From: Prorocentrum cordatum
Taxonomy: Eukaryota > Sar > Dinophyceae > Prorocentrales > Prorocentraceae
Assembly (NCBI GenBank): GCA_963575745.1
Contig: CAUYUJ010021041.1
Location: 5,001-69,000, forward strand
Length of the DNA: 64,000 bases
Reading direction: 5' to 3'
The position numbers were made by a program, and so were the translations under genes. This document shows positions 1 through 12,419 of the stretch, piece by piece; within the stretch, counting starts at the first letter, position 1; each line of letters begins with the position of its first letter. The notes under the pieces are model-generated. The model did not search any database and was not told the origin of the DNA. It saw only the letters and a list, made by a program, of their open reading frames with translations.

Positions 1-1470
1 CCCCTGGGGGCTGGCCCGTGCTTCTTGATGCCTCCGTTCGCCACCAGTGCTGCCAGAATCGCCACCTGCACTGCGCCGAACTCCATGCTCATCGCGATCG
101 TCACCTTCGCGAGGCCTGGCTTCCCGTCCTTCACTTTGGCCGCCTTGCACTTGCAGTACATCACTTTGCCCAGGAGGTCGAGCGGTGTCTTGCCCTCTGA
201 TACCACCTGCTGGGTCCAGAACTCGGTGAGACTGTTCGTGTGGGTCTCCTCCAGCTGTGGCTCTGTCTTGGACAGTCCGAGCATGAGCCCCGCGAAGATG
301 TGCACGTACGGCGGGCCAAGGCGGTCTTGAGCGGCGGGGTCGCCTTTGGCCTTTTTGCTCTCCTCGTGGTAAGACTTCCCTTGAGCCATCATCTCGACGA
401 CGATAGGCGACTTGACTTCGACGAGCACCGTGTTCCACAGCATGCCCGTGATCTCTCTGATCTCGGCCGCGTTTGTCAGGCTTAACTTTGTGAGTACGAT
501 GAGCAGCTTCTTGACTGTGCTCACGTCCTCTCCCTTTGCCAGCAGATCCTGGATGTGCTTTTTTCGATCTGGTCCCTCGGCACCTTGGGCTGGTTCGGCA
601 CCGCGCTTCAGTCCCCACGAGGGTGCTGCGACTGCGAAGGGCGGCATACCGATAGCGAGGTGGATGTGTCGGTTCCAACTCTGATAATCCTTTGAATGAA
701 GGTACGTGCCTATGTAGATGCTCCTGCAGCTGCTCGAAAGTTTGAGCCCTAAACTCACAAAGATGGCAATCAACACGATCGGGATGATGGCGCTCGCCAA
801 TATAGCGTGAGCGATCCAGACAATGTCCGCCCCTGGCCACACTAGATAAGAGATGTCTCTGGGCCGTCTTCACACACGAGAAAGTGGTCAGGCAGAAGGG
901 GCAGACATTCGTGGTCACGATTCTTGTCCACACGTCACGCTGTCCATGTTTAGCCATTCGATGTTGTGTTACAGCCTTATATGTGTCAAAACAAGCCGAG
1001 CATTTCAAACCATCTTCCAAGACAAATCCACATTTCCATCCTCCTCCACCCTTATCAGTAGATGCAGTAATACTAGTTTGAGTGGGTAGCTGATCTGGCT
1101 GCCACTCTGGTGGCGGTATGGATGACATATAAACTCCCTTACGCAATACAGTAAAGTCTTGATTAAGAAATTCCTCCTTCGCCTCCTCATCCGTGAATAT
1201 CTGTGTCCACCCCGATCGCACACATTTCCCAAGAAAACCGCCCTCATCATCAAGCCCCTCTACTCCCTCTTGTATATCCTGTCGTAGCTGTAGTGCCCAC
1301 GGATTCGCATCATTTTTTAAGTCACCACCAATCAGCGTCGGTGTGTCCTCGAACGAGAAGTGTCCGAGCATGGAGGTGAGAATCTGGCCATTTCTCCACT
1401 GGTGGGCGATCATGGTCTGATACCTCCGAAGGCGCCGCACCCGCATCTCAAGACTCGCGGGTGCCATTCG
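1..1470 (-). pseudogene. LINE reverse transcriptase protein, C-terminal zinc-finger region (partial, off left edge)
   Basis: Read on the minus strand, an open frame starts at about 1470 and carries a linker (RRLRRYQTMIAHQWRNGQ) and then C2H2-like fingers: WKCGFVLEDGLKCSAC with H-x4-H after it, then NVCPFCLTTFSCVKTAQRH, then DCHLCEFRAQTFEQLQEH. This order is the usual C-terminal part of dinoflagellate LINE proteins after the RT domain, which is absent here. Below about 650 the best frame changes by one register: a long frame beginning MPPFAVAAPSWGLKRG runs open to base 1 and looks like the protein tail. The change is either a frameshift or a tail frame I have misread. The upstream end abuts a GGA microsatellite, so the RT half was lost there. 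Likely a dead fragment. Confidence 0.7.
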
Positions 1471-1471
1471 C

Positions 1472-1518
1472 AGGAGGAGGAGGAGGAGGAGGAGGAGGAG
1501 GAGGAGGAAGAGGAGGAC
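1472..1518. repeat. (GGA)n microsatellite
   Basis: A run of GGA triplets with one GAA interruption marks the 5' breakpoint of the LINE fragment at 1-1470. Similar GGA/CCT tracts recur at about 3316-3360, 14155-14215, 20474-20515, 21459-21500, 26455-26575, 45955-46275 and 63890-63965. Confidence 0.95.
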
Positions 1519-4500
1519 CATACACTCATGCGAAAAGGGGTCCGCCCGTCCCTCCCCCCCCCCCTCCCCCGCCGCACCACTGCTGCGAGCGCTCGCCGAA
1601 AAGGTGAGAGCCCCGCAGCCCTGTACCGAGCTCGTGGCCAGGGAGGGCGGCGATCCTGCTCGGGACGCGGGAAGGCTGCAGAGACTCGCTTCGTGGCGGA
1701 CCCGGCGCTCGCGCAGAGCGGTCGGCCGGACACAGGGCTACCGTGCAGCAAACGAATGCGCTGGAGGAGGAACAAGTCGGCGGCGAGCGAGGGGGGGAAG
1801 TGAGAAAGGGCGGGCCTTCTCTGAAGGCTCGGAAGTCCCCTCGGCGTTCTGAGACGTTTCCTGAGCCCTCCCCGGAGACAGACAACACTGCTGAGAAGGC
1901 GCGGGACCTTCTGAAAAGTTCCGCCGCCTTCTGAGAAGGCCTTCTCCTCCTCAATTCCCCCCAATCGCTCGCCGCCGAACAAGGAAAGACGAGCGGCGGC
2001 CGCGGGGGGAGGGAAAAGGGAGGAGGCCCCCTCAGCCTCAGGCCATGCAGGTCTTGCAGGCAGCGTGCAGCGGTTCAGGGTCTGGAGGAGTGCTGAACGT
2101 AGGGCGCGTCCAGGTGCGTCCAGGAAGAAAGGCTGAAGCAGTCATGGGACGCACAAAGACATACGAGTACTATGTAGGATCCTCGGAGGCGCGCGTCCGA
2201 CCCGAACATCTAGTATACCAATATTGTAGCAGATCGTTTCCAGAGCGGTGTGGCCAGAACGCGCCCGCCACGACGCACATACTATACGAGTTCTCGGTCC
2301 TCGCGTCGCCCCTGGGGTGGCGACGCACACATAGTATTAGTATGTTAGGGTGACGCCGAAGTCAGACCCCCTTGTGACCTTGCCACAAGCTGTGGTAGGA
2401 CTCGAGTGGTGAGACCCTGCCGTTTGTACAACGACCCGACCGCATAGTGCTGCCAAGCTCGCTGGGTTTGAAAGGGCGTCAGAGTCATCGTCCACTCGAG
2501 CAGACTCTTTGAGACAACAACTTCGCGGCGCCGAAGCGAGAGCACGATGCTGGAAAAGAGTCACCCTGAACCTGTGTAGCTGTTGAAGCTAAGGGCTCTG
2601 GGGTAGACAAACGCAATGCACTCTCAAGTCAAAACGCGATTGTGAAAAGGAGCCGCCCTCCTACCGCGCAACCGTCGGAAAGCTTCACAGCTGGAGCAGC
2701 ATAGCGCGAAAGAACTGGGAACACGATCTCGATTTAGACAAGTGACGGCCTCCATTCGCACAGCTGCCCGCAGCTCCATGTCGTTGGGCCAACGGCCGCA
2801 CATAAGTGTCTTGACCCGCCCCCATCCGTGCATGAAAGAAAGGCTCAGCGTGTTCAGGCATTGGACGGCACAGCGCCAGGAAATCGAAAGCGAACTACCT
2901 AAGGCGCCGTACCGACACGTCCGATTGTGCGAAGGAGAGGAGCCAGTTGCTTAGATGGAAGTAGGATAGAGGAGGATAAAACAGAACGAGCTGGAGCAGG
3001 AGCAGGGGTTAGGAGGAGACGGCGGAGGAGGGAGCAGGGGCAGGACGGAGAGAAAGGACGACAGACCACGCGAACCGAGTGGAAGGAAGTGCAGAAGGAG
3101 CAAGACGAGGACGAAGAGGAGGGAGGAGGACGCCGCTGCTGGAGCCGCCCGCGCGCCTTCTTGATCGCCTTGGCGAGCACCGCTGCAAAGTCCTCGTACG
3201 TGGCGAGGAGCTGGGAACAGACCTGGAGCACGAGCACCGACGTGAAGAGGGACGAAAGCAGGAGCGAGCCGCACGCAGGGCAGCACGAGAAGCAGGAGGG
3301 CAAGGAGGAGCAGCAGGAGAGGAGGAGGAGGAGGAGGAGGAGGAAGAAGAAGACGACGAAAAGGCTGGACCGAGCGCAATCTGGGGCGATGGCTCAGGAG
3401 TGGAGTCTGGGGGCCAAGAGGAGGGGGTAAATTCGGGGTAGTGCGGGCTCTGCAGGAGACCAAGCGGATCGGCACCGCATGCAGCTGCGTGACCAACCAA
3501 CCTTGCCGCAGCATTCAGACATTTTAGTAGCTTGGCGGCTAGGAGGTGTCTAGAGCAACAAATAAGCCTGAGCCAACCTTTGCACAAAGTGGGAAGTACC
3601 AGGAGCAGGAAAAGACTCCACCTCGATGTCCTCCTGCTGATCAGCATTATCCTGCGCCGCTACCTCTAGAAATCATCTCCCTCATCATCTTCATCTTCAC
3701 TTGTGTCCTCCCATTCCCCCTCCTCCCCCTCCACTCCACACTGGCTCCCTCCTCCCGCCCCCTTCTTCTGCTCCGCATGGTCTGTCTCCATCGGTTCCTT
3801 CTTTTCTTGTTTCTCCTCGTCCTACCCTCCTCCATCCGGTACTCGTCCAACCTATCCTGCTCGTCGTCGTCCTTCTTCTCCACTGACCTTCCTCCCATTC
3901 GCCGTTACCCCACCCATCCCGCCCCTTCCCACCATCCCCCACCCACTCCCACTGTAATCTCTCGATTGCGTGGTATGGGGCAAAAGTTGTACTCAAGGCG
4001 GCGGCCTTGCAGGCTGCAGGGAGCTCCTTGAGCTTCAGCGTCACGCCTGCGGCCTCCATAATGCAGTCCGCGATCTCCGGCACGTACTGGCGGGATGGCA
4101 AAGAGTGGAGAGAGGTAGAGAGAGCGAGAGAGAGAGATAAACAACAAACACACATGAACGGCTTCGACACATACATATGTACATATTTCTATGTACATGT
4201 ACAAGGTTGCTCTGCCGCTTCACGCCATGCAACTTGGTCCTTCAAACGTGGCACGCAGGCGGAATTAGAGCGAGGTTTAAATGTAGCGATGACTCTTTGT
4301 TACCGTTTTCGGCATCGTCGTTCTCCGCCACCGTGCCTCTGGCACGAAGTAGAGTGCCCCAAGGCTCATGCAGCACTGGGAGGTAAGACGCAGTGCTGCT
4401 GCTGCAGCGAGAATTGTAAGTCTTGGAAGACCTGGATCAATCGTTTTCCAAACCTTTCCGGGTTTTTGTTCGGGCTGGCTCCTGGAGTTCTGACGTGTTA

Positions 4501-4570
4501 CCTTTAGGTCGGGCGTGTCCCCCTACAGGTGACAATTTAAATGTTCCTCCTGTAGAGGGACAGGCCCGAC
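1519..4570. other. Gene-poor low-complexity region
   Basis: No protein family is recognisable on either strand. It holds C-rich and purine-rich tracts (about 1546-1570, 3100-3360 and 3700-3950) that open long Arg/Glu/Ser-rich frames by composition alone. A short unit of the type GACGCACA-N4/5-ATACGAGT occurs at about 2149 and 2273, with a half copy at about 2321. Confidence 0.5.
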
Positions 4571-4574
4571 TTCA

Positions 4575-6670
4575 TGTTACCTCCTGTGGACGCTGTGCCT
4601 CCCCCCAAACCGACCTCCCGAACCCTCCGATGAGCCCAAGAGGCCCCCGAGTCGCCGAACGGTCGCTCCAAGATGCCCAAGATGGTCTGAAGATGGCCCA
4701 AGAGGCCTCCAAGACGCCACAAGAGGCCTCCCCGAGGCCTCCCGAGAGGGCCCCAAGAGGCAACACTCCTTGACTTCTTTCGGGTTTGGAAGGTTTCGGC
4801 CGTTCTCGCCTTTTCGACTTTTCCACGTTTCCAGACGGCACGGCACAAGCGGGCCCCGTAGACCACCCCGAGACAGCTCAAGAGTCATCCAAGAGGGCCC
4901 CGAGAAGGCCCAAGAGCGCGCCAAGACGGCCCAAGAGGGCCCCGAGACGGCTCCAAAGGGAGCCCAAGAGATGGAACACGATTCGAAAATCCGAGCCTTC
5001 TGCCCCAGGGGGCCCCAAGAGGCGCCCAAGCAGCCCAGAAGGGGCCCCAAGAGGCCCCAAAACGGCCCCTACGAGGTTTCAAAACTGCCTCCAAGGGGCC
5101 CCCAAGAGGCACCAGGCACGGTGGCAGAATGGGCCGACGGCCATGAGATCCGCGGCCCCCTGTTGGCTTGCCACAGGGGTGCCCGGCGTGCCAAATCCTT
5201 TCGTTTTTGGTGTTGGTTCTTTTCCAAGAGAACTCCCCCTGGGGCTCCGGCGCGTCCCGCCGGCCACCCGGAAAGGACCTCAATCCGGAAAAAAATCCTC
5301 CAAGACAGCTCAAGATGGCCTCCAAGATGGCCACGTTGGCCCAACATGGCCTCCAAGATGGTCCAAGATGGCCTCCAAGTCCGCCCAAGATGGTCCAAGA
5401 CGGCCTCATGACGGCCCAAGAGAGTCCAAGATATCTCCAAGTTCGCCGAAGAAGCCTCCAAGACGGCCCAATACGACCCGAGAGGCCTCGAAGAGGTCCT
5501 CCTTTGGTTTTTGAAGGATTGCGGCACTTGCTTCTTCTCGGCATTCCGACGGATCAAGACGGCCCAAGAGGCCCCCAAGATCGCCCAAGAAGCCTCCAAG
5601 AGGGCCCCTTGATGGCACAAGGGCCCCCAAGACGGCCCCAAGTCGGCCCCGGGAGGCCTCCAACACGACCACGATAGCCTCAGAAATGTCTAAGATACTC
5701 CCAAGATGCCTCCAAGACAGCCCAAGATGCATCCAACACGGCCTAAGATGCTATCAATATTGCCCAGGACGGCCCAAGAGGCTCCCAAGAAGCCTCCAAG
5801 ACGGCCTAAGGGGCCTCCAAGAGGTCCTCCAGGAGGGCTCGAAGAGACCAACATTATAGATGTTCCTAACATTGTTGACAGATTTTGGCATCTGTTTCTT
5901 CTTGGCATTCCGACGCCTCAAGACGGCCCAAGAGGCCCCCAAGATCGCCCCAAGATCGCCCACGAGGCCTCCGAGATGGCCCCATGACGGCCCAAGAGGC
6001 CCCCAAGACGGCCCCTAGAGGCCCCCAAGAGGCCTTCAAGACGGCCAAGGTGGCCTCCAAGACGGCTGAGATGGCGCCAAGATGCCTCCAAGACAGCCCA
6101 AGATGCATCGAAGACGGCATGAGACGGCCCAAGAGGCCCTCAAGAGGCGCCCAAGACGGCCCAAGAGGCCTCCAAGAGGTCCTCCAGGAGGGCCCGAAGA
6201 GACCAAAATCATTGCTTTTCCTGAGGGGGCTTTGAAGGATTTTGGCATATGTTTCTTCTCGGCATTCCGACGCCTCAAGACGGCCCAAGAGGCCCCCAAG
6301 ATCGCCCCAAGATCGCCCACGAGGCCTCCAAGATGGCACCATGACGGCCCAAAAAGCCTCCAAGTCGGCCCCAAGAGGGCCCCAAGACGAGGCGTCCAAG
6401 ACGCCCAAGATGGCCTCGAAGACGGTCCTGAAATGCCCCAAGAGGGCCTCAAGACGACCCAGACAGGCCCCCATGACGGCTTCCGACGGCGTCAGACAAG
6501 CCAGGAACACTCTAAGACGGCCAAAGAGACCCCCAATAAGTCCCCAAAGCCCCCCAGCAGGCCCAAGGAGGCCCCAAAGAGGCCTCCAAGAGGCCCCCAG
6601 CAAGCCCCCAGGAGACCGCAAGAGTGCCCCAAGAGGCGCCCAAGAGGCCTCCTCCTCCTTCTTCCTCCCT
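4575..6670. repeat. Degenerate GGCCCAAGAGG satellite with about 360-bp higher-order repeat
   Basis: The block is built almost wholly from short units such as GGCCCAAGAGGCC and CTCCAAGACGGCC. A longer module with the core TTCTTCTYGGCATTCCGACG followed by the same AAGACGGCCCAAGAGGCCCC context recurs near 5534, 5900 and 6255, giving a period of roughly 355-365 bp. Long frames open on both strands (over 300 codons on the minus strand) because the unit lacks stops; I do not regard them as genes. The same family returns at 62690-63480. Confidence 0.85.
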
Positions 6671-7949
6671 CTCCTCTCCTTCCTCCTCCCCCACCGTGTT
6701 CCCCGAACGCTTTCCAAACCGATTCGGGGAACACATGGTCCGATAGCCTGGCAGGCCTCTGGCCACAACGTTCGGCCACATAGGCGTTTCCAAAGAGGGA
6801 GGGGGCGGCGGTGATTCGCCGTAGGCGTCTTCGATACTAATGGTATGTATTGCGAATTCCTCATAATTCCTCTTCCGCCTCCTTGCTCCTGCCCTCTCCT
6901 GCGAACCGTTCCCCGTCCTGCTCAGCTTTTCTCTTCGGAGGCTCCTCCCAGGAGAGGGTCTTGGGGGGACTCATGGAAGCTTCTTGGGGGCTTCTTGTTT
7001 CGTGGGGACATCTGGTAGCCTCCTGGGCCTCTGGGGGCCTCCTCGGGCCACCTTGCTGCGAGCCACGGTTGGGCTAAACGACTGGGTCACGATTTGCAGC
7101 ATCTTGGGCTGGGGCTGCCTTTGGGCCATCTTCGGAGCCCCTTTGGGCAATTTCTGGAGCAGCTTGGGCAGTCTCGGGCTCCCAGCAGACAGGAGAGCCG
7201 AGTATCCAAAAGCTGGATAAAAAAAACACCAAGAATTCAACTTCGCTTGCGTTTCGAATGCCTATTTGGGTGCATTTTGAACCGGCTTCGTCCGTCTGGT
7301 CGGTGTCTGAGGCCGCTCGGGGCTCTCGCGGAGCCGTTGAGCCGCCCGGCAGGGTTGCCCAGGAGGCCCGAAGGTCTGGGGATCCCCCGCAAGGGCGTCC
7401 GAGGGGATCCCAGTGACAGCGATCTGTAAGGTTGTTGGTTTACGGCTCTGGATGAATATAATGTATGATCAGGAAAATGTGTATCAATATACGTTTGTGT
7501 ATTTATAAACAAAGTTATAACAGTGTATTGAAAATAGAGACAACTGTATATACACATATGTTCATACACGTGTACGTATGCAGATGTACATATATTTATA
7601 TGTAGAGAGAGAGAGGCTCAAACAACTAGATAAGGATACATGTTTGCAGATGCCTATGTGTATAAACATTCGGAGCGAGAGGCATACCTGAGCTGGTTCA
7701 TACGTGTGCACACATACAAACACCGGCCAATCGCTGAACACACGTATATGTGCGTATGTGCAACACCGATGTAGACGTGCGCCATACATTTTAACAACTA
7801 TCCCGGAGTCTATCCATGTGCAAATTTACATAGGAAGAGAGAGAAATAGAGAAAGAGAGAGAGAGAGGAAACAAGCCAACGCTTAGCCGGCGAATGACCC
7901 AAACACGTGCAAGTGCGATTGACGCATGGCAGGTGGGAAGAAGGGGGGC
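6671..7949. other. No gene seen; AT-rich microsatellite stretch
   Basis: 6671-7430 has no supported coding sequence. 7430-7880 is much more AT-rich than its surroundings, with TATGTACATATAT-type tracts and GA runs (7600-7616, 7832-7868). Nothing else is recognisable. Confidence 0.4.
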
Positions 7950-8490
7950 TCCGTATGGGGCCACGAAAACCGAAAGGGGCGGGGCGCCGCCATGCGGGTC
8001 TTAGGTGAAGCTCCCTACGGGGCTGCGACACGCATAAGAGGTGTGCCGCAATTGAAGCGGCACCGGCCACGACACGTGTGAGGGGTGACCGAAACGGGCG
8101 GGGCGCCGCCTGGCGGGCGCTGCCATTTGGGTCGTCGGTGGGGCTCCCTACGGGGCTGCGACACGCATGAGGGGCGTGCCGAAAGTGAGGCGGCGCCGGC
8201 CACGACACGTGTGAGGGGTGTGCCAAAATGGGTCGGTGGCGCCACGCAGGCGCTGCACTTTGGGCCTTCGGTGGGGCCCTGTATGGGGCCACGAAACAAG
8301 TGAGGGGTGTACAAGAATGGGGCAGTTGCGCCATGTGGGCGCTGCCATTTGGGCTTCTAGCGGGGCTCCCCATGAGGCCACGACACGTGTGAGGGGTGTG
8401 CCGAAATAGGGCAGTGGCGCCATGCGGGCGCTGCCATTTGGGCCTTCTGTGGAGCTCCCTCTGGGGCCACGAAACGTGCGAGGGGTCGCA
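7950..8490. repeat. Array A of a roughly 90-bp satellite
   Basis: About six diverged tandem copies of a unit built around GGAGCTCCCTATGGGGCCAC, ACGTGTGAGGGGTGTGCC and CATGCGGGCGCTGCC. The same family forms larger arrays at 21850-23340 and 26710-27985. Confidence 0.85.
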
Positions 8491-9897
8491 TGCGAAGGAC
8501 AAAGGCAGGGATGGGAGGAGGGAGGAAGGAGGAGGGAGGATAATGCTGCTACAGACACGGTTGAAGCGTTGCTGCGTTTTCCCGCGGGCTAATTTACTCG
8601 TAGTTTAACAACGCCGACGGGGGGGTTCTTCAGCGAGCGGCCCACCCTCCCGTCCGTCCTCTCCCAAAACCCTTTGGCGGAGCTACCAACAACACGCAAG
8701 GGAAGTCCGCTTTCCCCCCCAGCGGGGAGAATAGGCCACTTCATCCCCGTTTTCGGAGTGAGGCCTTTTTGCGGGGACGGTTCAACATGGTTCTACCCGA
8801 GGAAGTGCACACTCGAGGGCACTCGTCAACCAATTTACAGAATCTAGCTTTGCCTCCCACGATGGTCGCATACCGGGCGCATCCCCAACACCGCGCCAAG
8901 CCGTGCTGCATGGCGACCAAGTGCGAGGGATGCACCGATTTGTCGCCAACTCGGAGGGCACTAACCAAGGTGGGGGGGACGTATACGTGGTGGCCTTGCT
9001 CGCTCTGGTCCCTCGATGCTTCATCCCCGCGGCACACACCTGCTAGCAACCAGCCAATCAGAGGAAAGCGCCCTGGGGTCTTACGGCACCCAGTGCAGGA
9101 CCACTGGCAATTACTCAAACGACAGAGACGTTGGCCCGAGGACACGAACGAGACCCACGACCGAACCGAGCGACGCCCCGAACTCCCCACGGTCGGACCG
9201 ATCGAGCTCGCTACAGGTCTGAGCCCAAATCGCCCCGATTCTCTGGTGCACTAAAGTAGCCCGAGCATTTATGATATCCAAATCTTGACAAGGCCTCGGA
9301 TGGGGTCGGAGGGGGCCTCCGCTCCGCGCTGGGCCAGCGCGCCCGCCAGGGCGTTGGCCGCGGAGTGGCCGAAGTTGGGGGCGGCATACTAGCGCGCGGT
9401 CATATGCCAACGAAATCGCACAGGTACTCCTCGGCGCGCTGCAGCGCGAGGCTCGACATCGCAAAGCGCCGCCAGCTGCTATTCCGCCGCCACAGACGAG
9501 ACGGCGCACTGCTGTGCCATCATCTCGCTCATGCGTGGGTCCTGCTGGCACGCTAGACTCTCAGTGATCGCGCCCTCGCCTGCTACGCCAGTGTTGTCAC
9601 CGATGCGCTGCGCCTCTGCCGCGCGGGTGAGCCAATCGCTGTCGTGGAATCGGCGCTGTCGAAGCTGCGCGTAGTGGTCGTCAAGCAAGTGCTCGTTCTC
9701 ATCGTTGAGAATGTCACCCTGCTGGTGGATGTCCTGCCCCCCTCCCGCCTCCTGCAACTTCTGATGCCGCTGCCGGTCCCGCTGACATCGCTTGAGCCCT
9801 ATAGCAGCCCGAACCTCACCTTGGGGTACTTCAAGTGCCACTGGGGGCCGCGGGACGCGTAAGAACACAGATGCTGGGCGCGTTGTCAATCCGATGT
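8491..9897. other. No gene seen; probable decayed LINE sequence
   Basis: No recognisable domain on either strand. 9260-9890 lies directly downstream (minus sense) of the endonuclease fragment at 9898-10463 and probably held the rest of that LINE, but no RT motif is readable. Confidence 0.35.
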
Positions 9898-10463
9898 TCA
9901 AGCCAATGTGCGGCCCTCATGGCACATATTAGATTGGAGTAACTCGCCCCAAGGAAAGGCGAATGCTGTCGGGCACAACACGCAGTCAATCATGCGGACC
10001 TTGCCCGGCGCGCATGAGACCTCGACGCCTTCGAGCGTGACGATGTCGCCGCCGGGGGCCTTCAACCAACCCGACTTCGACATATCCTCCGGGGTGGCGC
10101 TGGAGTCGCCCATCAGGAGCCAACATACACCCAACGTCTTGACGATGCAGAGGACCGTGCTCAGCTTCCTAGCGATCGTGCCGACCAGACCTATGGAGCA
10201 GTTCAGGTTGCACACGATGAATGAAATGCAAAGGTGGCGCCATGGAAGCGCCAAAGGACCGCAGAGATGTCGACGAGCGCGTCGTGGTAGACGTTCTTGT
10301 TCTTAGAGCCCTCCAGGTGGATGCTGGTGGCGCAGGTGGCCCGCCTTAACCAGCACGTACCTCCGTGCGTGCCCTTGTCCGAGGGTCCTGTCGCCGTAAC
10401 CGCTGTCCACGTTCCTTCAAATCTCCAATCAAAACTGCGTATCGCCTGTCCTCCCTCTGGCAT
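9898..10463 (-). pseudogene. LINE AP-endonuclease-like (EEP) fragment
   Basis: Two overlapping minus-strand frames together carry part of an endonuclease/exonuclease/phosphatase domain. The first contains SDKGTHGG, a GTHGG signature; the second contains the catalytic-type strand VCWLLMGDSSATPEDM (GDxN-like but with Ser at the Asn position), then SGWLKAPGG and a VRMIDCVLCP block in the place where such proteins have an ID-FFV strand. The frames differ, so at least one indel is present. The ORF1-like region at 10674-11690 lies just upstream on the same strand, as expected for the 5' half of one LINE. No RT follows. The assignment is by motif pattern only. Confidence 0.5.
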
Positions 10464-10673
10464 TCCACTTGCGGCAAGTGATGCTCTGCCAAACCCAAGG
10501 GGTCTCAGGGCGATGACTCTATGTACTTCTTGACCTTGGGGTCGTAACTGGTCACACTACCGACGAATATGGAATCGCGCTGCGCTGGACAAGTGGTACT
10601 CGAGCTTGTAGATGTCCGTATACTTGGCTACCCTCCTGCCGTGTTCGACTGCGCTGCTGCCGCCGCCGTCGAC

Positions 10674-11690
10674 TTAGGAAATGCCCCCCCCCCCCCCCCC
10701 GAGGGCGTTGACGCGGATGCCGAAGCAGGCGTTGGCGTGGCTTTGGCAGAGTCCGCTGCCGCCGCCCTGGACTTGATGGCCGCCGTTCGCTAGATGTACG
10801 CGTCGACGTTCTTCGGGTCGCTGAAGTCGATGGCGCCGCCCGCTGGTTCTGCCTCTTCTCCGCCGTCTGCTGTGCCTGCTGGCTGCGGGTCTGCTGCTCC
10901 AGCAACGACTCTTGCATCGCTGTCGGCCTTGCGCCTCTTCGCGGAGGTCGCCTTCTCGCGCGGGGTTCCCTGAGCGTGTTGGCCACGTTCTGCGGCCGAT
11001 GTCCGCCGTTTGCTTGTGGACCTGCTGGGCCTGCCGCGCGCGCGCCAGCGCCTCCTCGTATGCTTCCTTCTGCTCGGGGGTGAAGGGCTCCACGTCCTCG
11101 GCGCTAAGCTCGGGAAAATGGAAGGCGGGTTCCCCTGCGGGCTTGTCGTCGTCGTGCGTGGCGTTCCCGCTCGCGGCCCCCTGCGCCGCCGTGGTGAGGC
11201 TTGTGAGGCGGTTGACCTCAGCCTGCGCCTCGGCACATGCGCGGGCGTTCTTTTCCAGCTTCGCCAGAAGCTCCTTGCCATGCTTGGCGTTGGCCACCAA
11301 CTGCTTCTTGAGTTTCTCCTGGTACGTGTGGAGGCGTCGTAGCGAAGCGGCGTGCTGCTCCAGGAGGATATCGGAGGTCTTGGGAGGCGGGGGTTTCCCT
11401 GCTTCGGCCAACTCTGGACAGACCAGCTCCATGGCCCTGAGGGCGCCCTCCTGCTTAGCCTCCAAGGCCTTTCTATACTTCGGGAGAAGATGTTCGAGGA
11501 GCGGGCCCACGCTGGAAGAGTCTCCGTCCTGGATGGCGAACAAAAACCTCCTTCTTAGCAGATTGCTTGGGCCACGGCACTCCGCAAGTACGGCAGGACT
11601 CCCACCCTGGCCTTCCTGCGCGATTGCAGTACACCCAAGAGCCAGGGCAAGAGCCAATAATACACCCAAGAGCCAGGGCAAGAGCGGCAC
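10674..11690 (-). pseudogene. LINE ORF1-like protein region
   Basis: A minus-strand frame of about 340 codons whose first 240 residues look protein-like: FLFAIQDGDSSSVGPLLEHL, then a charged helical stretch (LRRLHTYQEKLKKQLVANAK, KELLAKLEKNARACAEAQAE) predicted as coiled coil, then an acidic-aromatic segment (FHFPELSAEDVEPFTPEQKE). The last 100 residues turn Arg/Ser-rich and end in a run of about 20 C on the plus strand (10681-10700), so the true frame is probably lost near 11000. Position upstream of an EEP fragment suggests the ORF1/gag-like part of a LINE. The hydrophobic start encoded by the short direct repeat at 11631-11690 is probably not native. Confidence 0.45.
11631..11690. repeat. 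Short direct repeat ACCCAAGAGCCAGGGCAAGAG
   Basis: The unit CACCCAAGAGCCAGGGCAAG occurs twice about 31 bp apart. It forms the hydrophobic start of the minus-strand frame at 10674-11690. Confidence 0.8.
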
Positions 11691-11845
11691 ACAACATACG
11701 CCTGCCGACTCTTGCCATGTGTCGATGGGGGCCTGTGGGCATCTCTGCTCTTGGCCTTCGCACTGCCGCTGCGACCCATCAAAATCACAAAACTGTCAGC
11801 ACTCGACTTCGCCGCCTGAGAGGCGCCCCTCAAGCCGCGGGAGCG

Positions 11846-12100
11846 CGAGGAGAGGAGAGGAGAGGAGAGGAGAGGAGAGGAGAGGAGAGGAGAGGAGAGG
11901 AGAGGAGAGGAGAGGAGAGGATAGAAGGAGAGGAGATGAGAGGAGAGGAGAGGACAGAAGTGGAGAGCAGAGGAGAGGAGAGAAGAGGAGAGAGGAGGAG
12001 AGGAGACGCGGGGTCTTTGTTTTTTGTTTGTGTTCTCTCTCCCTCTCTTTCTTTTTTTTTGTCATCTCTCTCTCTCTCGTTCTCTCTCTCTCTCTTTCTT

Positions 12101-12140
<40 letters not shown>
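11846..12140. repeat. (GGAGA)n pentanucleotide and (CT)n microsatellites
   Basis: A near-perfect AGAGG pentamer array of about 18-20 units is followed by a degenerate purine tract to about 12008, then a pyrimidine tract with long CT runs to 12140. The strand switch from purines to pyrimidines within 300 bp is notable, but I see no gene. Confidence 0.9.
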
Positions 12141-12141
<1 letters not shown>

Positions 12142-12419
12142 AAAACGAGGACCCAACACCACAATATGGTTGGAAAAACGATGCCTATATGTATTTATAT
12201 ATTTATAGATTCAATATCGAAGTGGAACGGAGAGCCGCCACCAAGAAATCGGTTTCGGTTTCGGGTTCGTGTCGCGCTTGCGGGCGAGGCGAAGCTGCGT
12301 GGGCGGGCCTGAGGAATGACTCTGCCGTGGCCAGGGCGGGCCAAAGCAAGTGTCCCGCCCTCCCCCCCAATGGGCGGGAAGTGGCTGGGATTGTCCCACC
12401 GTGGTGTCCCGTTGGTGTC

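Noticed and set aside
2342-2573. Possible MITE with AGGGTGAC ends
   Set aside because: The inverted match is only about 10 bp with an indel and has no further support.
4577-6864. Several 150-330 codon frames in the left satellite (Trp/Leu/Gly-rich)
   Set aside because: Degenerate repeat units without stops; frames exist on both strands and change register freely.
11796-12208. Arg/Glu/Ser-rich frames around 12 kb
   Set aside because: Produced by GGAGA and CT microsatellites.
10912-12312. 466-codon plus-strand frame
   Set aside because: Antisense to the LINE ORF1-like region and then runs through microsatellites.
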